A stretch of 64,000 bases of DNA from Ophiosphaerella korrae (Eukaryota; Ascomycota; Dothideomycetes; Pleosporales; Phaeosphaeriaceae): the NCBI GenBank assembly GCA_028456385.1, contig JALNQF010000161.1, forward strand, positions 1 through 64,000, in the 5' to 3' direction. Shown in pieces: positions 38,019 through 50,382 of this stretch; position 1 is the first letter of the stretch, and the number at the start of each line of letters is the position of its first letter. The notes below the pieces were generated by a model. That model worked only from the letters and a program-made list of their open reading frames with translations, did no database searches and was not told the origin of the DNA. The position numbers were made by a program, and so were the translations under genes.

Positions 38019-38375
38019 GGGCCTCACTGCGTAGCGAGACACTGTGTGGTGAGACAAATGACGGGTACTTTGACTTTCAGTGAATAGAAGACCTATGCGC
38101 ACAACAAATATTACTATAACTCTATAAAAGTAATCCATTGCAGCTGCTCTAACTACATTTTATCCTCTTTAAACTAAAAACTATATCTATATTGTTACCT
38201 CCAAGCTAGATTTATATGGCGCCTTCTTTAATAGCTGAAGGCACTTCCCCCCTGAAAGTACTAATATTAAGCTGTTTTTATTACAATTTTTTTTATAAAA
38301 TAGCCTTATCTTATCCAAAAATCCTGCTCTTAATACTCTGAAAGTTATTCTTAGCCTTATACACACTCTTGCAGG
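38015..38375 (+). repeat. RIP-altered repeat R2, copy 1
   Basis: About 350 bases align in the same orientation with 39982-40330 (anchors gtagcgagacac and gagacaaatga versus gtgacaaatga). Many differences are C-to-T or G-to-A changes in this copy relative to the other, which makes it much more AT-rich. This is the pattern expected from RIP acting on duplicated DNA. Confidence 0.75.
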
Positions 38376-39981
38376 CAAATTTAGATAGGGCGTTAGGGAC
38401 TAGCCTTGGGGAGGTGTTGAGATACAAGGGGTCGAGGAAGTTGTTGCTATCTAAGTCTAACTAAGCCTTCCTTATATACCTATCGAGGACACGTGTCCTT
38501 CCTAAGGCTCGGGCTTTGCCCGGGCCCATAACATAGGGGCGCTATATCGACTGGTGCTTCCAGCAGAATTGAAACTCCAATCCTAGCTAATGCAAAATAA
38601 CTCCGCACGTCCTATCTTATTGTCTGCAGGTAATTTACTATAAGATCTGTAGCTGGATAGATTACACAAGCGTTCAGAATATTGTGAAATCCGACTCAGG
38701 ATTAGGAGCAGCAGCAGTGCTAAGACACGGCCCCGTTGATCAGCCAACGCATTACCAGCATTGAGACAATCATCGTACAATTTTGAGATGCAATCCACGC
38801 ACGATGGCCTCGATTGCTTCCGAAGCACGGCTCTAAGCTATCGCCTCACCCTCGATTTCTAAAGCCACAGTCTCTCCGCTAGCCGAACGCAAGACCTCAT
38901 CAAGCCCACCAGCACCGATTCCTAGACCAACCAAGCAGTGGAGATCTAGCTTCAGCTCGTTGGAGGGGAATACATTGACACAGGTGAGATATAACATAAG
39001 ATAGAGTGGCGTGGCCCTAGAAACCGAAGCCTCTACTTCGGCAAATAGTTTGAGTATTACTGGCAGTAGCGGTGGCTATGCTTGTCAAGGTACTACACTA
39101 TCTAGGGCCTGCATGCCGTTCTGTCACCGGAAACGATAGTCATATCTCACCCTAACACCATCCATTCTAGACGTTCACGACAACCCTATGGCCGGAGCGG
39201 GTCGGTCGTCCTCCCTGTAGCTGGCGGCGATATCTAGCACCAAACTACTTTTATTGCCGTTCACTATTACTTGTAAAGCATGCTTACGCCGCTTAACTCC
39301 GCCATCACTTATACAGGGCTGTTAAACTCTGCTAGGGCTAAACTGTATTTTGAATCCTATCACTAAGTTGCGTCCTCTATTTCCTACCTAATTTAAAGCT
39401 TCAAACGAAGACCCCGTGTTAGGATGATTTCAGAACTAAGGTCAATCCCGGGGTCGCGGGACGCACGGTGTTATGGGACAAAGCATGGGTACTTCGACTT
39501 TAGGAGACGATGGCCTTTCCCTAAAAGGCTAATAATTACGGTGCTTGTACCGGAATAATTTCTACACCTTCTCATGATACTCTGCGCCCTATTTGATCTA
39601 GAAAATTACAATCGCATAGATACTTTTTAACCTTTGGCGCGATGAGCCCTCTTTTTATAGCTAAATTAGTCCTTTCTATACATATACCCACGACGAGGCT
39701 TTCGCTTAGCCAAATTTGATGCCAAAGATCGTTCCTGGCTCTTAGAAACCGGTTCTGATGAAGTTAGGCTATCAGCAGCCTTATGGCTGGCGTGGCGCGA
39801 GGATTTATGCGGTCCCGCCACCCTGGTCGGTACTTCTGTTCAAAGCAGCTTCTTTATTCGGTTAGATTAAGCCTGTACTATGCCGTAAGGCGATGTAAAT
39901 TATACTTATGTTAGTGCTGCCAAGCTCATCAGCTGTCAGCGTGTGGGCTTTGTAGGCTCTCGCGTTCTGATTGGCAGCCTT
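38376..39981. other. Repeat-rich non-coding region
   Basis: No intact frame. A minus-strand stretch near 38580-38950 keeps some coding-like composition (AIEAIVRGLHLKIV-type segments) with stops and may be a dead gene. At 39097-39240 lies a copy of repeat R3, and at about 39430-39465 a GC-rich string containing ggtcaatcccggggtcg is also present inverted at about 50928-50960. Confidence 0.5.
39097..39240 (-). repeat. Dispersed repeat R3, copy 1
   Basis: Contains the reverse complement of a family motif whose direct form reads, in pieces, agggaggacggccgacccgc then gttgccgtgaatgtctagaa. Related copies occur at 40345-40465 (same orientation) and 54005-54085 and 58296-58385 (opposite orientation), with a partial copy at 59020-59065. 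Confidence 0.7.
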
Positions 39982-40330
39982 GTTAAGGTGCGTCCTACGT
40001 AGTAGCGAGACACCCTGTGTGCCGTGACAAATGAGGAGTACTTTTGGCTTTCAGCAAACTGCAAAACCCATGTGCGCGATGAATATTGCTATGGTTCTAT
40101 GAAAATAATCTGTCGTAGCTAATCCCGAATGTCTATGATCCACTCTTCCCCCAAAATTACGTTTGTATCGTCGACTCCGAGCCTGATTGGTATGGTGCCT
40201 CCTCCTGTGGCCTAACAAACCTCCCTCCCCATAGCGTCAACATCAAGCCTTTATCATTCTGAATTTTGTAGAACGGCCTTACCCGAGCTCTAGAACTTCC
40301 CTCCGTCTAATGCTGCGGGGCGCATAGGGC
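39982..40330 (+). repeat. Repeat R2, copy 2 (less mutated)
   Basis: Partner of 38015-38375, with far fewer T/A substitutions. The two copies are about 2 kb apart in direct orientation. Confidence 0.75.
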
Positions 40331-40344
40331 TGATGATGACTTCC

Positions 40345-40465
40345 TAGCTCCACACTATCTAGAGAGCTGCATACTGTATTCTTCTCCTCAGCCATATCCA
40401 CGGACCATCGCCTCCAGCGCAAGGGTCCGTCCAGAGCGGGTCGACCGTCCTCCCTGCTAGCGTGA
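40345..40465 (-). repeat. Dispersed repeat R3, copy 2
   Basis: Aligns with 39097-39240 through the anchors cacactatctag and agcgggtcg...cgtcctccct. It directly precedes the NACHT-WD gene 3'-end remnant at 40560-40722. Confidence 0.65.
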
Positions 40466-40559
40466 TCGAGGCGTTCGTCTGCCTCTGGCCAGACTCAAGT
40501 GGCAAATATTTAACACATCTTGTCACTTGATCCAGAGTATGCTCGAAGCTTCGCTGTGG

Positions 40560-40722
40560 CAAATTGGCGAGCTATATCCTACTGTAGTCCATGCTGATCC
40601 CCGGCCCTATATGAAATAGAGAGAATAATAAAATATACTGTAGTAAGTAATCATGATATAAATGTTCTGGCCTTAGAATGTGTTAAGCTCAACTTTGCAT
40701 ATCCATACCCTTCCGGTTACAA
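40560..40722 (-). pseudogene. 3'-end remnant of a NACHT-WD gene plus its flank
   Basis: The minus strand at about 40683-40720 encodes TGRVWICKVEL, which closely matches the last residues of the HeLo-NACHT-WD protein (GRVWTCKIELNES, 54178-54220). The flanking DNA toward lower coordinates also matches the DNA beyond that gene's stop (anchors tgatcccc and aatagagagaa). Nothing of the rest of the gene is present. This shows that a second copy of the gene's 3' end and flank once existed here. Confidence 0.7.
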
Positions 40723-41562
40723 AGTGTATACAATCTTTTTTATTTTCGCAGTGCTTAGCGAAGCGTTTGTATTCATGATCGGATAAAATTTTTGTTGCCA
40801 AGTTCCATGACGAAACTTGACGATGTCTTCTTGCTTCCCTGTCCTCCTCTCACCTTTCCTTTGGAACCCATCTCCTCTTTTTGCCTCTTATCTGATGCTC
40901 GCCAAGGCCTTTTAAGATACGGTCTAAGATAGCATTTGCATTCTGACACATAGAAAATGCTGTAAAGCCTCGTGAAACTGTCCGATATAGCATGAATATA
41001 ATGACCGCTCATAAGCTTGCCGCATGATTTGGACCGATTTGGGCCTCTGCTTCGTTCTATACGCTAACCATTATCTGATTTCCGGGTCAGCGATTGGAGC
41101 AGCTGCCTCGAGTATTGGAGAGTGTGCCGTTCCTCCAACCTGAGACTTTCGACAAGGGGAGGGACTACATTGAGACCCATACTAGCATAATCGCCCTCTG
41201 AACAAGGTCCAAAGTACTTAATTAGGGTTTGTGTAGGTAGGGGCTGGAATATTCGACAAAATACCATCTCCAGGATGTTGTTGATGTACGAGCACCAACT
41301 GCCTTTCAGTTCGCAATTACCTGGTGAAATACGTTAGTAAAATCAGAGTTAGCTTAACCGTAATTTAGCTTTGCTTAAATTTACGTTACTATTAAATTTT
41401 TTAAAATTAGGCCTAATTATGCTTTAACTAAAGCTAAATTTATACTCCATTTTATTTACATAACACTACCAGCCGTGCCATTAATCCTCAACTATACCTA
41501 AAATACCCGTAAAAAGTTTACGTAAGTGGTAGCCTGAATCTTCAGGCGGCTGGTGAGACCCC
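40723..41562. other. AT-rich intergenic region
   Basis: No gene seen. Bases 41340-41470 are extremely A/T-rich with repeated ttaaattt-like strings, consistent with RIP-altered repeat DNA next to the 3' end of the giant receptor gene. Confidence 0.5.
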
Positions 41563-44500
41563 TTATGTTATTATAAACGTATCCTTTCGAATATCCGTGG
41601 TATACTCAAGTGGTTTAGAATGCGTTTGAATGACACCTATCCTTTCCCAGTAACGTCCGACTTTCTCGATGAGAAGCAGTTTAGTGGATCCGCCATGGAA
41701 CTTCGTACCCCTACTGTCTAAAACGATAGCCATCCAGCGCTCGTTAGCGAGCCGATGAGCAAAACCTTGATCCTTGGCGGGATCCTTGCACAAATATAGC
41801 CAGCCCTTCACCGGCGTATCTCCGTTATCCAGAATAGTATACCAGCCCTTACTATCCCCTTTCCATAGCCTTACTTCTACGACTGAAGCTGTAACCTGGA
41901 GGCGGTATGATTGCATCAAGTTTGCTTCGCTGGACGGGCTTAAGGCTTCAAAATCAGTCCAAGAATACGCCAGAGACGAGGCATCGTCGTCGTTAAGGAT
42001 GGAAACTTCGATTGAAACACTGTTTTTAAAGTCGAAGGCGTTGCCATACAATATTTCAACCGCGCCTTTCCAGCCTGCCCAAGACCAGCTAGGGAAGCCA
42101 GCGCGTCTAGTGCCTGGTTTGGAAAGACACCAGCACAACCCATGGGCGAAGCTCTCAAGTGACGTGGGGCGTGAACCAGTCAAATTCGCTTTAACAGGGA
42201 CGCCACAAAGATGGTAGACTGGAGACTTGTGCTGAGCATATATCCGTAAGATACCGAGCATGGCGTTGAGAATGTCGTACTGGTATGTAAGCTCACGGCG
42301 TGTGTATTCGGAAAGTCGCGCTTGTAAATAGCCAGGGTCAGTACCACCGAGCGGAAAAGCGCGCGAGGCCGTCTGTAGCGAACTTTCCAGAGAAACGGAT
42401 AACCGGTGGATTCGGAGCGGCAACTCCAGTGCCTCTCGCGCAATCATGCCACGACACTCGTAGGAGACCTCGTGCTCGGTGAATATTAGGCGACGACGGG
42501 ACAACAGCCCTTCCTGGTACGTCCATCCACGCCTCGACCAATTAGATGAGCGGACGCTAAAACACGGCTCTAGCGGGACAGCGGTGAGCAATTGGTCCTT
42601 AGCACGTAGATAGGGCTGTCGAATGCGCTGCCGGGTACCCCCTACGCCTGGCAAGCCGAACGAAGAATCATTACCGGCGGTGGCCACAATAGTTACAACC
42701 GCGCTTTCATACACCATATTCATAGCCAGCAGCTGTCGGGTGCGCACCATTGGGTCCTCTCTGGTCACACAGTGTCGATCTACCCATAAGTACTGGTACC
42801 CAAGTGCCATAGTACACCTAATGGCATCCTCCACCACAGGCTCCGTTAACTCGACACAAGAACGGTCTGTGTTGTCCAGGGGGCCCGGCAGTGGTCCCCA
42901 GACATAACTGAGCGCGACGAATTGGGTGGCCGCAGACGGGGTGATAATTGCGCGAGTGGTGCAGTCAATGAGACGGAAATAGGGGATGTCGAGATGGCCT
43001 TCGTCGATGGGCTTAGCGCAACGCCAGCCATGGTGTTGCACGCAGCAGTCGACCCAGCTGCGAAGCCTACTAAAGTCGATCTTATCTGCCTGCAAGGGGT
43101 GTACGTTCACGGAGCGTAACCCGGTGTGGTCGTTGCAACCTGTCCGAGTGATGAAACCATTCCGAAGGAAATCCACAGTCTTTTCCTCGCGCGGCACCAC
43201 ACCGAGGACCACAGTGTCTACCCAGTCGCTCTGGAAGTGCCGTTCCGACTGCAGCCTGTCTCCCGTTATCCAATGACGCGTCAGCGAATACGCTCGCAAC
43301 TCGCAGTCCCTAGTTTGATCCCCACGGGGGCGGATGGCAGCCATCAGGCGGCACATCCCGCACGACCTCAACTCCCAGCTTGCGTCAACGTGACCTAACG
43401 TAGAGACGACGCGCCCATCATATTCAGACGGACGTCGTGAGAGTATGGCGCCCAGGTCCAACTCTTCGCATCTCTGGCATAACACTTCCTCCCTGCAAAG
43501 ACTCAAACGAGCACCGTGCGTCTGCTGTTCCGGCAGCTCAATCTGAACTTCTCTCCCTAGGGCTGCTCGGAGCATATATTTTTCATCTTCACCGACGGAA
43601 TTGCAGTAGTTCCTATCGTCAAAGAGAGAATGGTTGGGTGACCCGTATTCAGCCTCCATCATATCCTCAAACCAATTCCAATTTTTGTCCGTAGCGAGCA
43701 CCTGTCGGTTATCTTGGATCCAGTGGATATTCGTGCCATCATCGAATTCATTTTCACATATGTTGGTATCTTGACCCGAGAAGATCGATTCACCTTCTCC
43801 GTGCCGATGCAGTTTCTTTGGCTTCTTATAATTAGTTTTGGAACTTTGTTGCGATCCGGCACCGAATGCCTGCAGCAGGTCTACGGTCACGTCCATCCCC
43901 TTCTCCATTGCCAATTCAAGTGGTGTGCGACTTTTGTTATCCTTCTGGTCAACGATTATCCCATCGCCACCGTGGACTATCAAGAGCTCAACTTGATGAC
44001 TTCCTCCGGGACTCTGCACTGCCCACGACAACGGGGACCATCCCGCCTCATCCTGTGCGTTAGGATCAACACTTTTCTCCTTCAAGAGCCGCTTGACCAC
44101 CTCGCTAGCCCCGGCATTGTCTCGTCGCGGCCAGTGGCCCGGGGCCACAGCCCACGACAGAGGCGTACGGCCCTTGTCGTCTCTAGAATCTGGTAGTACA
44201 TAGTCGACGCTCAGCAGCCGCTCTACAACCGCCAAATATCTGGCTTCAGCAGCTAAAGAGAGCGCGGTTCGGCCACTTTTATCTCTATGGTCTGCCTCCA
44301 CCGCTGGGTTCTCGAGAAGCATCCCAACAATAACGTCGTGTCCGTTCATAGCAGCCGAAGCCAAAGGTGCCCGGCCAAATTTATTTGGCTGACTAACGTC
44401 CGCTCGTCCAGTAGCTAGTAGGTGCTGCACCACCGCGACATGCCCATCCGTCGCGGCCCGATTAAGTGGAGTATAACCGTCCGAGTCGGCTAGGCTAAAG

Positions 44501-47500
44501 TCAATGCTCTCCAAAGAGGCAAGGAGTCTCACAATCTCCAAATTAGGTTTCAACATAGCAGTAGACAACGCTGTTCGGCCATAACTCTCATAAAAACCAT
44601 GTCGACCAATCCTACGCAAGTTGGCATTCGCGCCTTTCTCAAGGAGAAGCCTCACAGCGCTTTCATGTTCACCTCTGATAGCCCAGTGCAGGGCTGTCTG
44701 CCCATGAATGTCCATGGTATCGATGTCTACGTCACTATGACCCAAAAGCATGCAAAGAGAGGGCATCGATCCAATGCCGGCTGCGTACGAGAGCGCTGTT
44801 CGCTCCTCATCGCTCTGTGAATTGACATCGACTCTTCCAGAGTCAAGCAACAAACGAAGTACACCACAGAGGGCCGGATCGGTTCTTTCATTAAGCACAG
44901 CAAGCGTCAGTGGCGTAAAGCCCGTCTTATCTCGCGTGTCGGCGTTTATCCCGTCAGTGGCTAGAAGCAGCTTCACCACAGCCTCGTGGTTGTACTTTAC
45001 CGCATGGAATAGTGGTGTGCGACCCTCTTTATTCTTTGCGTCCGGGTTAGCACCTTTCTCCAGCAACAGCGCTAGAATCTCGACTTTCCCACATCTCGCG
45101 GCTTCTGCTGCGGGTGTATTCTGTTTTTCGTCCCTTGGATCCAGCTGAATACCGGGCTGCGACAAGAGCAGACGCACTATGCTCTTATGGCTGCCGCCCG
45201 CGGCGTACGATAGTGGGGTAGCTCCCCATGAAGTTTTAGCATTCACGTCGATGTCGTAATTTAGTAGAAGTTGTAACATGGTTTCGTTTTTCCAAGATGC
45301 TGCCTCATGTAGCAGGGTGGTGCCATGCTTCCCGACGTCTGTTTTACTGTCCACACCACCGTGCGACAAAATCATTTTTACTAATTCTAGTTGCCTCGTT
45401 TCCACTGCATGCCACAACGGTGTGTAATCATCGTAGTCGTAACCACGTGTAGCCTTCTTTCGAAGTTGAATGTTCTTTTGTGCCAGAAGCATGCTCACTA
45501 GGGCATTGTTTCGGCCCAGCACGGCCATCGAAAGAGGGGTCTGCCGTCTTTTGTCTTCCCGCGATGCACTGACGTTAACATCAAGGCCACTGCAACCCAG
45601 AAGACATTCAGCCACAGTAGTATGGGCTCCCTCTGCAGCATACCACAATGGAGTTGCCCCTCCGAGATCAGGGAGGTTAGGATCGGCGTTGTGACTGAGC
45701 AGAAGTTCTGTGATGGCAAGATGCCCATGTTCCGCCGCTATCGACACTGCGGTTTGCCCTCGCTGGTCTCTAACGTCAAGGTCAATCCCCCAAACCCCAA
45801 GGAGTATTCTCGCCGCTTCCAATTGCCCTTGCTGCACAGCCCAAGCAAGTGCCGTGCGCCCATAGCTGTCCTTGGCGTTTATCTCGCTGTCCTCACGTGC
45901 CAGCAGCACACGTGTGAGGCTGATGATCCCAAAATAGCAAGCCAGATGGAGACCGCCCATACGGCGAGCGAAGTACGTACTGTAGTACTTTTTCGGCGTG
46001 TATCTCTGGGCCGTAAGCAGAACCTGACATGCAGAATCTATGCGCGCCTGGCACGCCAGGAATGCGAAGTCCGCGCTTTCAGCATCCTCCACCCTGGGCA
46101 GTACAGCCCAGGCGTGATGACCCCAATGCAGCGCCGCGTAATTGTACAGTCGATATTTCTTCAGTCGCAGCTCCAATTCCAAATCGCTGTTGCAGGGTCC
46201 AGCCTCGAAGTCCTGTAGGGACAGATAAGCAATGCACGTCGAAAGTAGGTGTTTCTCCCCTTCCGGCAGCCATCGCTGGTGGGTCCGACGTAGAAATTCG
46301 TGTGCCGTGCGATGGACAAATTTCACGCTTGCTGTATCATCTCTGTCCCTTTCCGAACCAGTTTGCGCTCTGCCAACCGCGACAAGCAACTCGCCACATG
46401 CGGCCAAGACATCTTCTATACGCGGCATATTGTTCTCACGCAGATGAGCATCCCCTGTCTTCACCGCCAGCAAGTGACTCAACTCTGCAACTGTCAGCCG
46501 CCGTTTCGTGAAGGTCATGTATGAAAGAGCCTTCCTAGCGAGTGCAACTGTATCTGGGGCCTGCCTTTCAATCCGTTGCATGGCCGCTGTGTATAGTTGA
46601 TCATAGTCACTGAAATTTAGGCTGGAGAGGGCGTTTTGAAGCCCTTGTGGGGAACTTTGTTCGGCAAGTGACTGCAGATGGAGGAAGATGACGAGAAACC
46701 TATAGATATGAAGAGTTTGTCAGAAATTGACGCGTTTCGAATGGAGATTGGGAACCGGTATTTAGTTTAAAGAGCAATTTGCACCGCAATGGAACGCACC
46801 TTCCATTTGCCGCCCTAACTACACTGTCCATTATTTTTTCCCGTTGGTCAATTCTGTCACTAAAGGGGGCAGAGGATTTTTCCAGACACGCTTGCATATA
46901 CGCTTTTAAATCCCGCTGGTCCGCTGTTACATGGAATGAAGCAGCAGTCGCAAAGAGGGATTCGATCTTGGAATTGAGGACTGACGTTAAGAGTAAATGA
47001 ACTGGTACCTGTCCTCGCTTTATCCTGCTTATCGCGTCAAGAAATCCTTGCTGCTGTTCCTCATCGCACTCGTCCAGCCCGTCCACAACAATGAACACTC
47101 GCCCATACATGGCGGTCACCTCTTCGAGCGCCTCCACAATAGTTTCTATTGATGGGCGTTTCCTTGAACCATACATGTATTGTCTGATATTATCCAATAA
47201 ACGTGGTAGCTGGCCCTGCGATCGTAGGAGCTGTCGGAGCAGGCTGAGCAGTAGGTCCGGCACAAGCTGCTCTTGTTGGCGGTCTACTTCGCAGTACAGA
47301 TACGCAATGCCTGCTGTTGAATCAAAGGAAGGCTTTAAGCAATTGTTCAGATCCTCTATTATTGCCGATGCAAGCACGGACTTGCCTGAGCCTTCAAGGC
47401 CAATAACCAACAGCGTCGAGGGATCTTTCGCCTCCTTCGTCGCGTTCAAGTTGGATTCATTACTAATCCATCTCTGGTACAACTGCGATTCCAAGAACCA

Positions 47501-47608
47501 TTTTAGCGACCCAGGATGCCGCCTTCTTGTCCATTCCATCTGTTGGGCATCGTATGTGGTCGGAGCGAGCCATTTTAGGAAATCAAGGTGATGTTGTTCT
47601 TGATTCAT
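41563..47608 (-). CDS. Giant STAND receptor: NACHT-ankyrin-HET
   Basis: Exons 47608-46800 and 46699-41563 give 1981 aa; the 100 nt intron joins NG to RFLVIFLHLQSL in frame. Residues 1-60 carry the usual NACHT lead-in (WLAPTTYDAQQMEW... HPGSLKWFLES). Walker A GLEGSGKS is at 70-77 and Walker B VFIVVDGLDECDE at 171-183. A winged-helix-like segment follows, with LARKALSYMTFTKRRLTVAEL and FVHRTAHEFL. About 20 ankyrin repeats run from about 515 to 1215 (motifs such as GRTALAWAVQQG and GATPLSYAAGGS). After a linker a HET domain lies at about 1505-1670: FVALSYVWG, YLWVDRHCV, and NWSRRGWTYQEGLLSRRRLIF. HET domains trigger incompatibility cell death; here the HET is C-terminal, opposite to HET-NACHT-WD proteins such as HET-E. 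The frame is intact for almost 6 kb. Confidence 0.92.
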
Positions 47609-48611
47609 GAGGAGAATTTTATGTACTGTTCTCTATGATAAGGATGACTGAATTGCCAGCCAGAAATGTAGTGCGTGGTGGACACCTTCGAGAATATTAT
47701 TCGAGGGTAGCCCAATGACGATCTACACAGGTACAAAAACTCATTTGATATACTTCTTTTTCCAGGAAAAAAAAAAGAATTACATGGAATTCTTCGAACT
47801 TGCTGAATCTGCTGCGTCGCAAAGCTTTCTCTTGTAAAGGCAGCGATGGCAAAAAATCTTCAGCCTCCAGCTTCCTGCAACGCTGCCCAACCCAGTTACT
47901 AATTACATAAGCCAACCGCACAGCGAAACTCATGGGACTTTAGTAGCTACAGGCGAGTAGGCAAGGGTTACTCATGCTAGAACTGTATTACCACGGGGAC
48001 ATTTGCAGTGCACATTACACATTATGTCTAAGGCTACACGATATACTTCGATTGCTTTTGGATCTGAATCTTGACCCCGACTCCGAGCTACAAGCCCGGA
48101 GAGTCATCACCTGTAAATTACAACTAGGCTTCTTTAAGCTGGAGGCGCAAATCTTGCTTATTTGCTGTTTATTCCAGCTGGGAGACTTGGAGTCGGCATA
48201 ACACCACGATAGCACGTCAAATTGTATCTTCACGCTCGGAATTAGATCACTATGTAATAAACTATGTCTTGGCAGATTTTTATTCAGATGCATGATAGTT
48301 TAGCGCACCCATAACCGTTGAAAGTAAGGTGGTTGGGCAACGCATGAGGTAAATTCTTGTGTTGTATGGTAACCAGACCGTATTTTCGAAAAATGCAAAA
48401 ACCAAATGCGACTTCCAGGTGAAGAACTGTTATTCCGAGAATATCTGTCTCCCAGGGGCGTTGATGAGTTTGTTGTGTTGGGAAAGAGTTGAGGTGTTCC
48501 GGCACGGTGGGCGTTCCGTCACGCAGGGATGCACGTTAGATAACGATATTATCTTACAGTATAGAAATTGCATAACTTATTTATCTTAAAATTAACTGAC
48601 ATTAGAAAGAA
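47609..48611. other. Upstream region of the NACHT-ankyrin-HET gene
   Basis: About 1 kb. A minus-strand frame at 47697-47933 (MSFAVRLAYVISNWVGQRCR...) has protein-like composition and could be an extra 5' exon or a small separate peptide. I could not find a splice path that improves the receptor's start, so it is left uncalled. The rest up to 48611 shows no gene. Confidence 0.4.
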
Positions 48612-50382
48612 TTAATACATCTCCGCCACTGGGACGCTCCATGGATGATGCGAGTCTAACACCTCACTAACACGCGTCTTCTTCGCCTGTAGCTCTGACG
48701 CATTTGCTTCAGTCCTGCTTGTGTCTGACGTAGTATTCTTGCGTTTTCGACTACGTTTCCCTTTCTCTTTCTCTTTAGTAGCATCCTTCTCAGCCTACTT
48801 CGCCTAAGCCTCTACAAGGTCCTAATAACTTATAACTCTTGCCGTTCCTAATACTTTTAGTTTAGTTGCCCGCTGGACCTTCGCTTCGTTGTTTATTACT
48901 ACTAAGAATTAAATATAATTCTGCTAGAGTATGCCCTTAGCGAAAAATATCTAGGCGGCTTTAGCAAGCTTCTAGATAAGCCTCTATAGGCGCTATCTAG
49001 TCGTCTTATTCTAAGAGTAGGTCGTATTTTGCTAGGCAATTAGATTTTGTAGCGATATAAGACCTTCTACTATTACTAGCGTCTTTAGCGACTATACTAC
49101 GTCTTGTAGTAGACTAGTCTCTACTAGACAAATAGGCCCTACCGTTACTCTATTAGCTTTTAGAGTAATTAGCTTAGGTAGGGGCTTTAGTATAGCTTTA
49201 AGCACTCGATCTAGATTAAATAGGAACAATCTGTATATAGTAAAGCTAGCCTTAATATTCTATAGTATAAAGGCTTTACTCCTTGTAGGGCTATATAGAT
49301 AAGTAAAATGCTCCTTACTTACTATATTAATACTACCATGCTCTAATCGTTTGACTTGCTCACAATAAGCTATCTTTAGAGGAGAGAATGTAGAGACGTC
49401 GTATAGTTACAACTTGTAGAATATATAAAAAGGAAGTTGATATAATATAATATTGTTTAAAAGATAGAACTCTAGGATTTTAAAGGTTTCGTGCGTACTA
49501 AAACTATCGCAAATTAGCACTTAAGGTTAAAGTGCTCTAGACTTTTGCTAAGCCTATTCTTTAGTTTTAGGATTAAAAATACGCTTTAGCTACTATAGAC
49601 TAAGATAAGAGTCTGTGTATCTAGACTTAGATAGCATACTACTATCTAGGGGTAGGAAAGGTAGTCTAGTTACTCTAATAAGTCGCAGCTAGCTAGATAA
49701 CTATAGGGTTTAGATACCTACTATTAGCGCTTACGTATTTAACAGCAGTTACAACTTTACGCTTAACACGCGCTCCTCTATAGGTTTGTATGTCGTTCTT
49801 ACCTAGAAGGACCTTTATAGAGCCTAGTATAGATAGCATTACCCTAGTCTTGTCTATATTGTAGATATTCTCTGCTAGGATAGCTAGATTATGTAGTGCC
49901 CTTTTAACAATATTAAACTACTACGTTACTTTATTATAGATGTTCTTCTTATAACAACTCTAGTCTAGCGCCTTAACTGTCCTCGCTCGAACCTCTAAAT
50001 GTCGATCCTAGAACGCCTTCGCCTAGTTCTTGCCTAGAGGCTTAGACAGTCTACTCGATTCTATTTAGTGCTAGGCAAGGCAGAAGGCTAACAAGGGTAG
50101 AAACTTTATTCGAACAGGTTGTCTAAGATTAGCTAACTATAAGACAAACTTAGTAAGGGCATCTTCTTCGTAGACGGTGAGATATTGTTGGCTTTAGGCC
50201 TTCTCCTTAATCGAGCGTTGTCCGTGTACACGACGGTAGAGGGTAGACTTCGGGACTTTGCCGTAGTCTGCTAGCGCTCGATACGAGTGCGGTACACTAG
50301 GTAGAACCCCTTGAGATAAGATTTGACTAGCCTTGTCTATATTAGTTGACTATAATGATGATGTTGAGGGATTTCGAGGCAT
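48612..50382 (-). mobile_element. RIP-inactivated pogo/Fot1-type transposon (DDE transposase remnant)
   Basis: Reading the minus strand from the ATG at 50382 (MPRNPSTSS) gives successive transposase blocks interrupted by stops. These are the helix-turn-helix segment SYRALADYGKVPKSTLYRRVHG, LTVYEEDALTKFVL(stop)LANL, KKNIYNKVT, ENIYNIDKTRVMLSILGS with KVLLGKNDIQTYRGARVKR, and a C-terminus RKRKNTTSD... HPWSVPVAEMY. Almost all internal stops are TAG at places where the family has Trp (for example FVLWLAN and KNWAKAF), as produced by G-to-A change. The interior is extremely AT-rich. No convincing terminal inverted repeats or target duplications could be defined by eye, so the element ends are approximate. 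Confidence 0.85.

Noticed and set aside
47697..47933. Possible additional 5' exon of the NACHT-ankyrin-HET gene
   Set aside because: No splice path joining it to the Met at 47608 was convincing, and the receptor start already has the normal NACHT lead-in.
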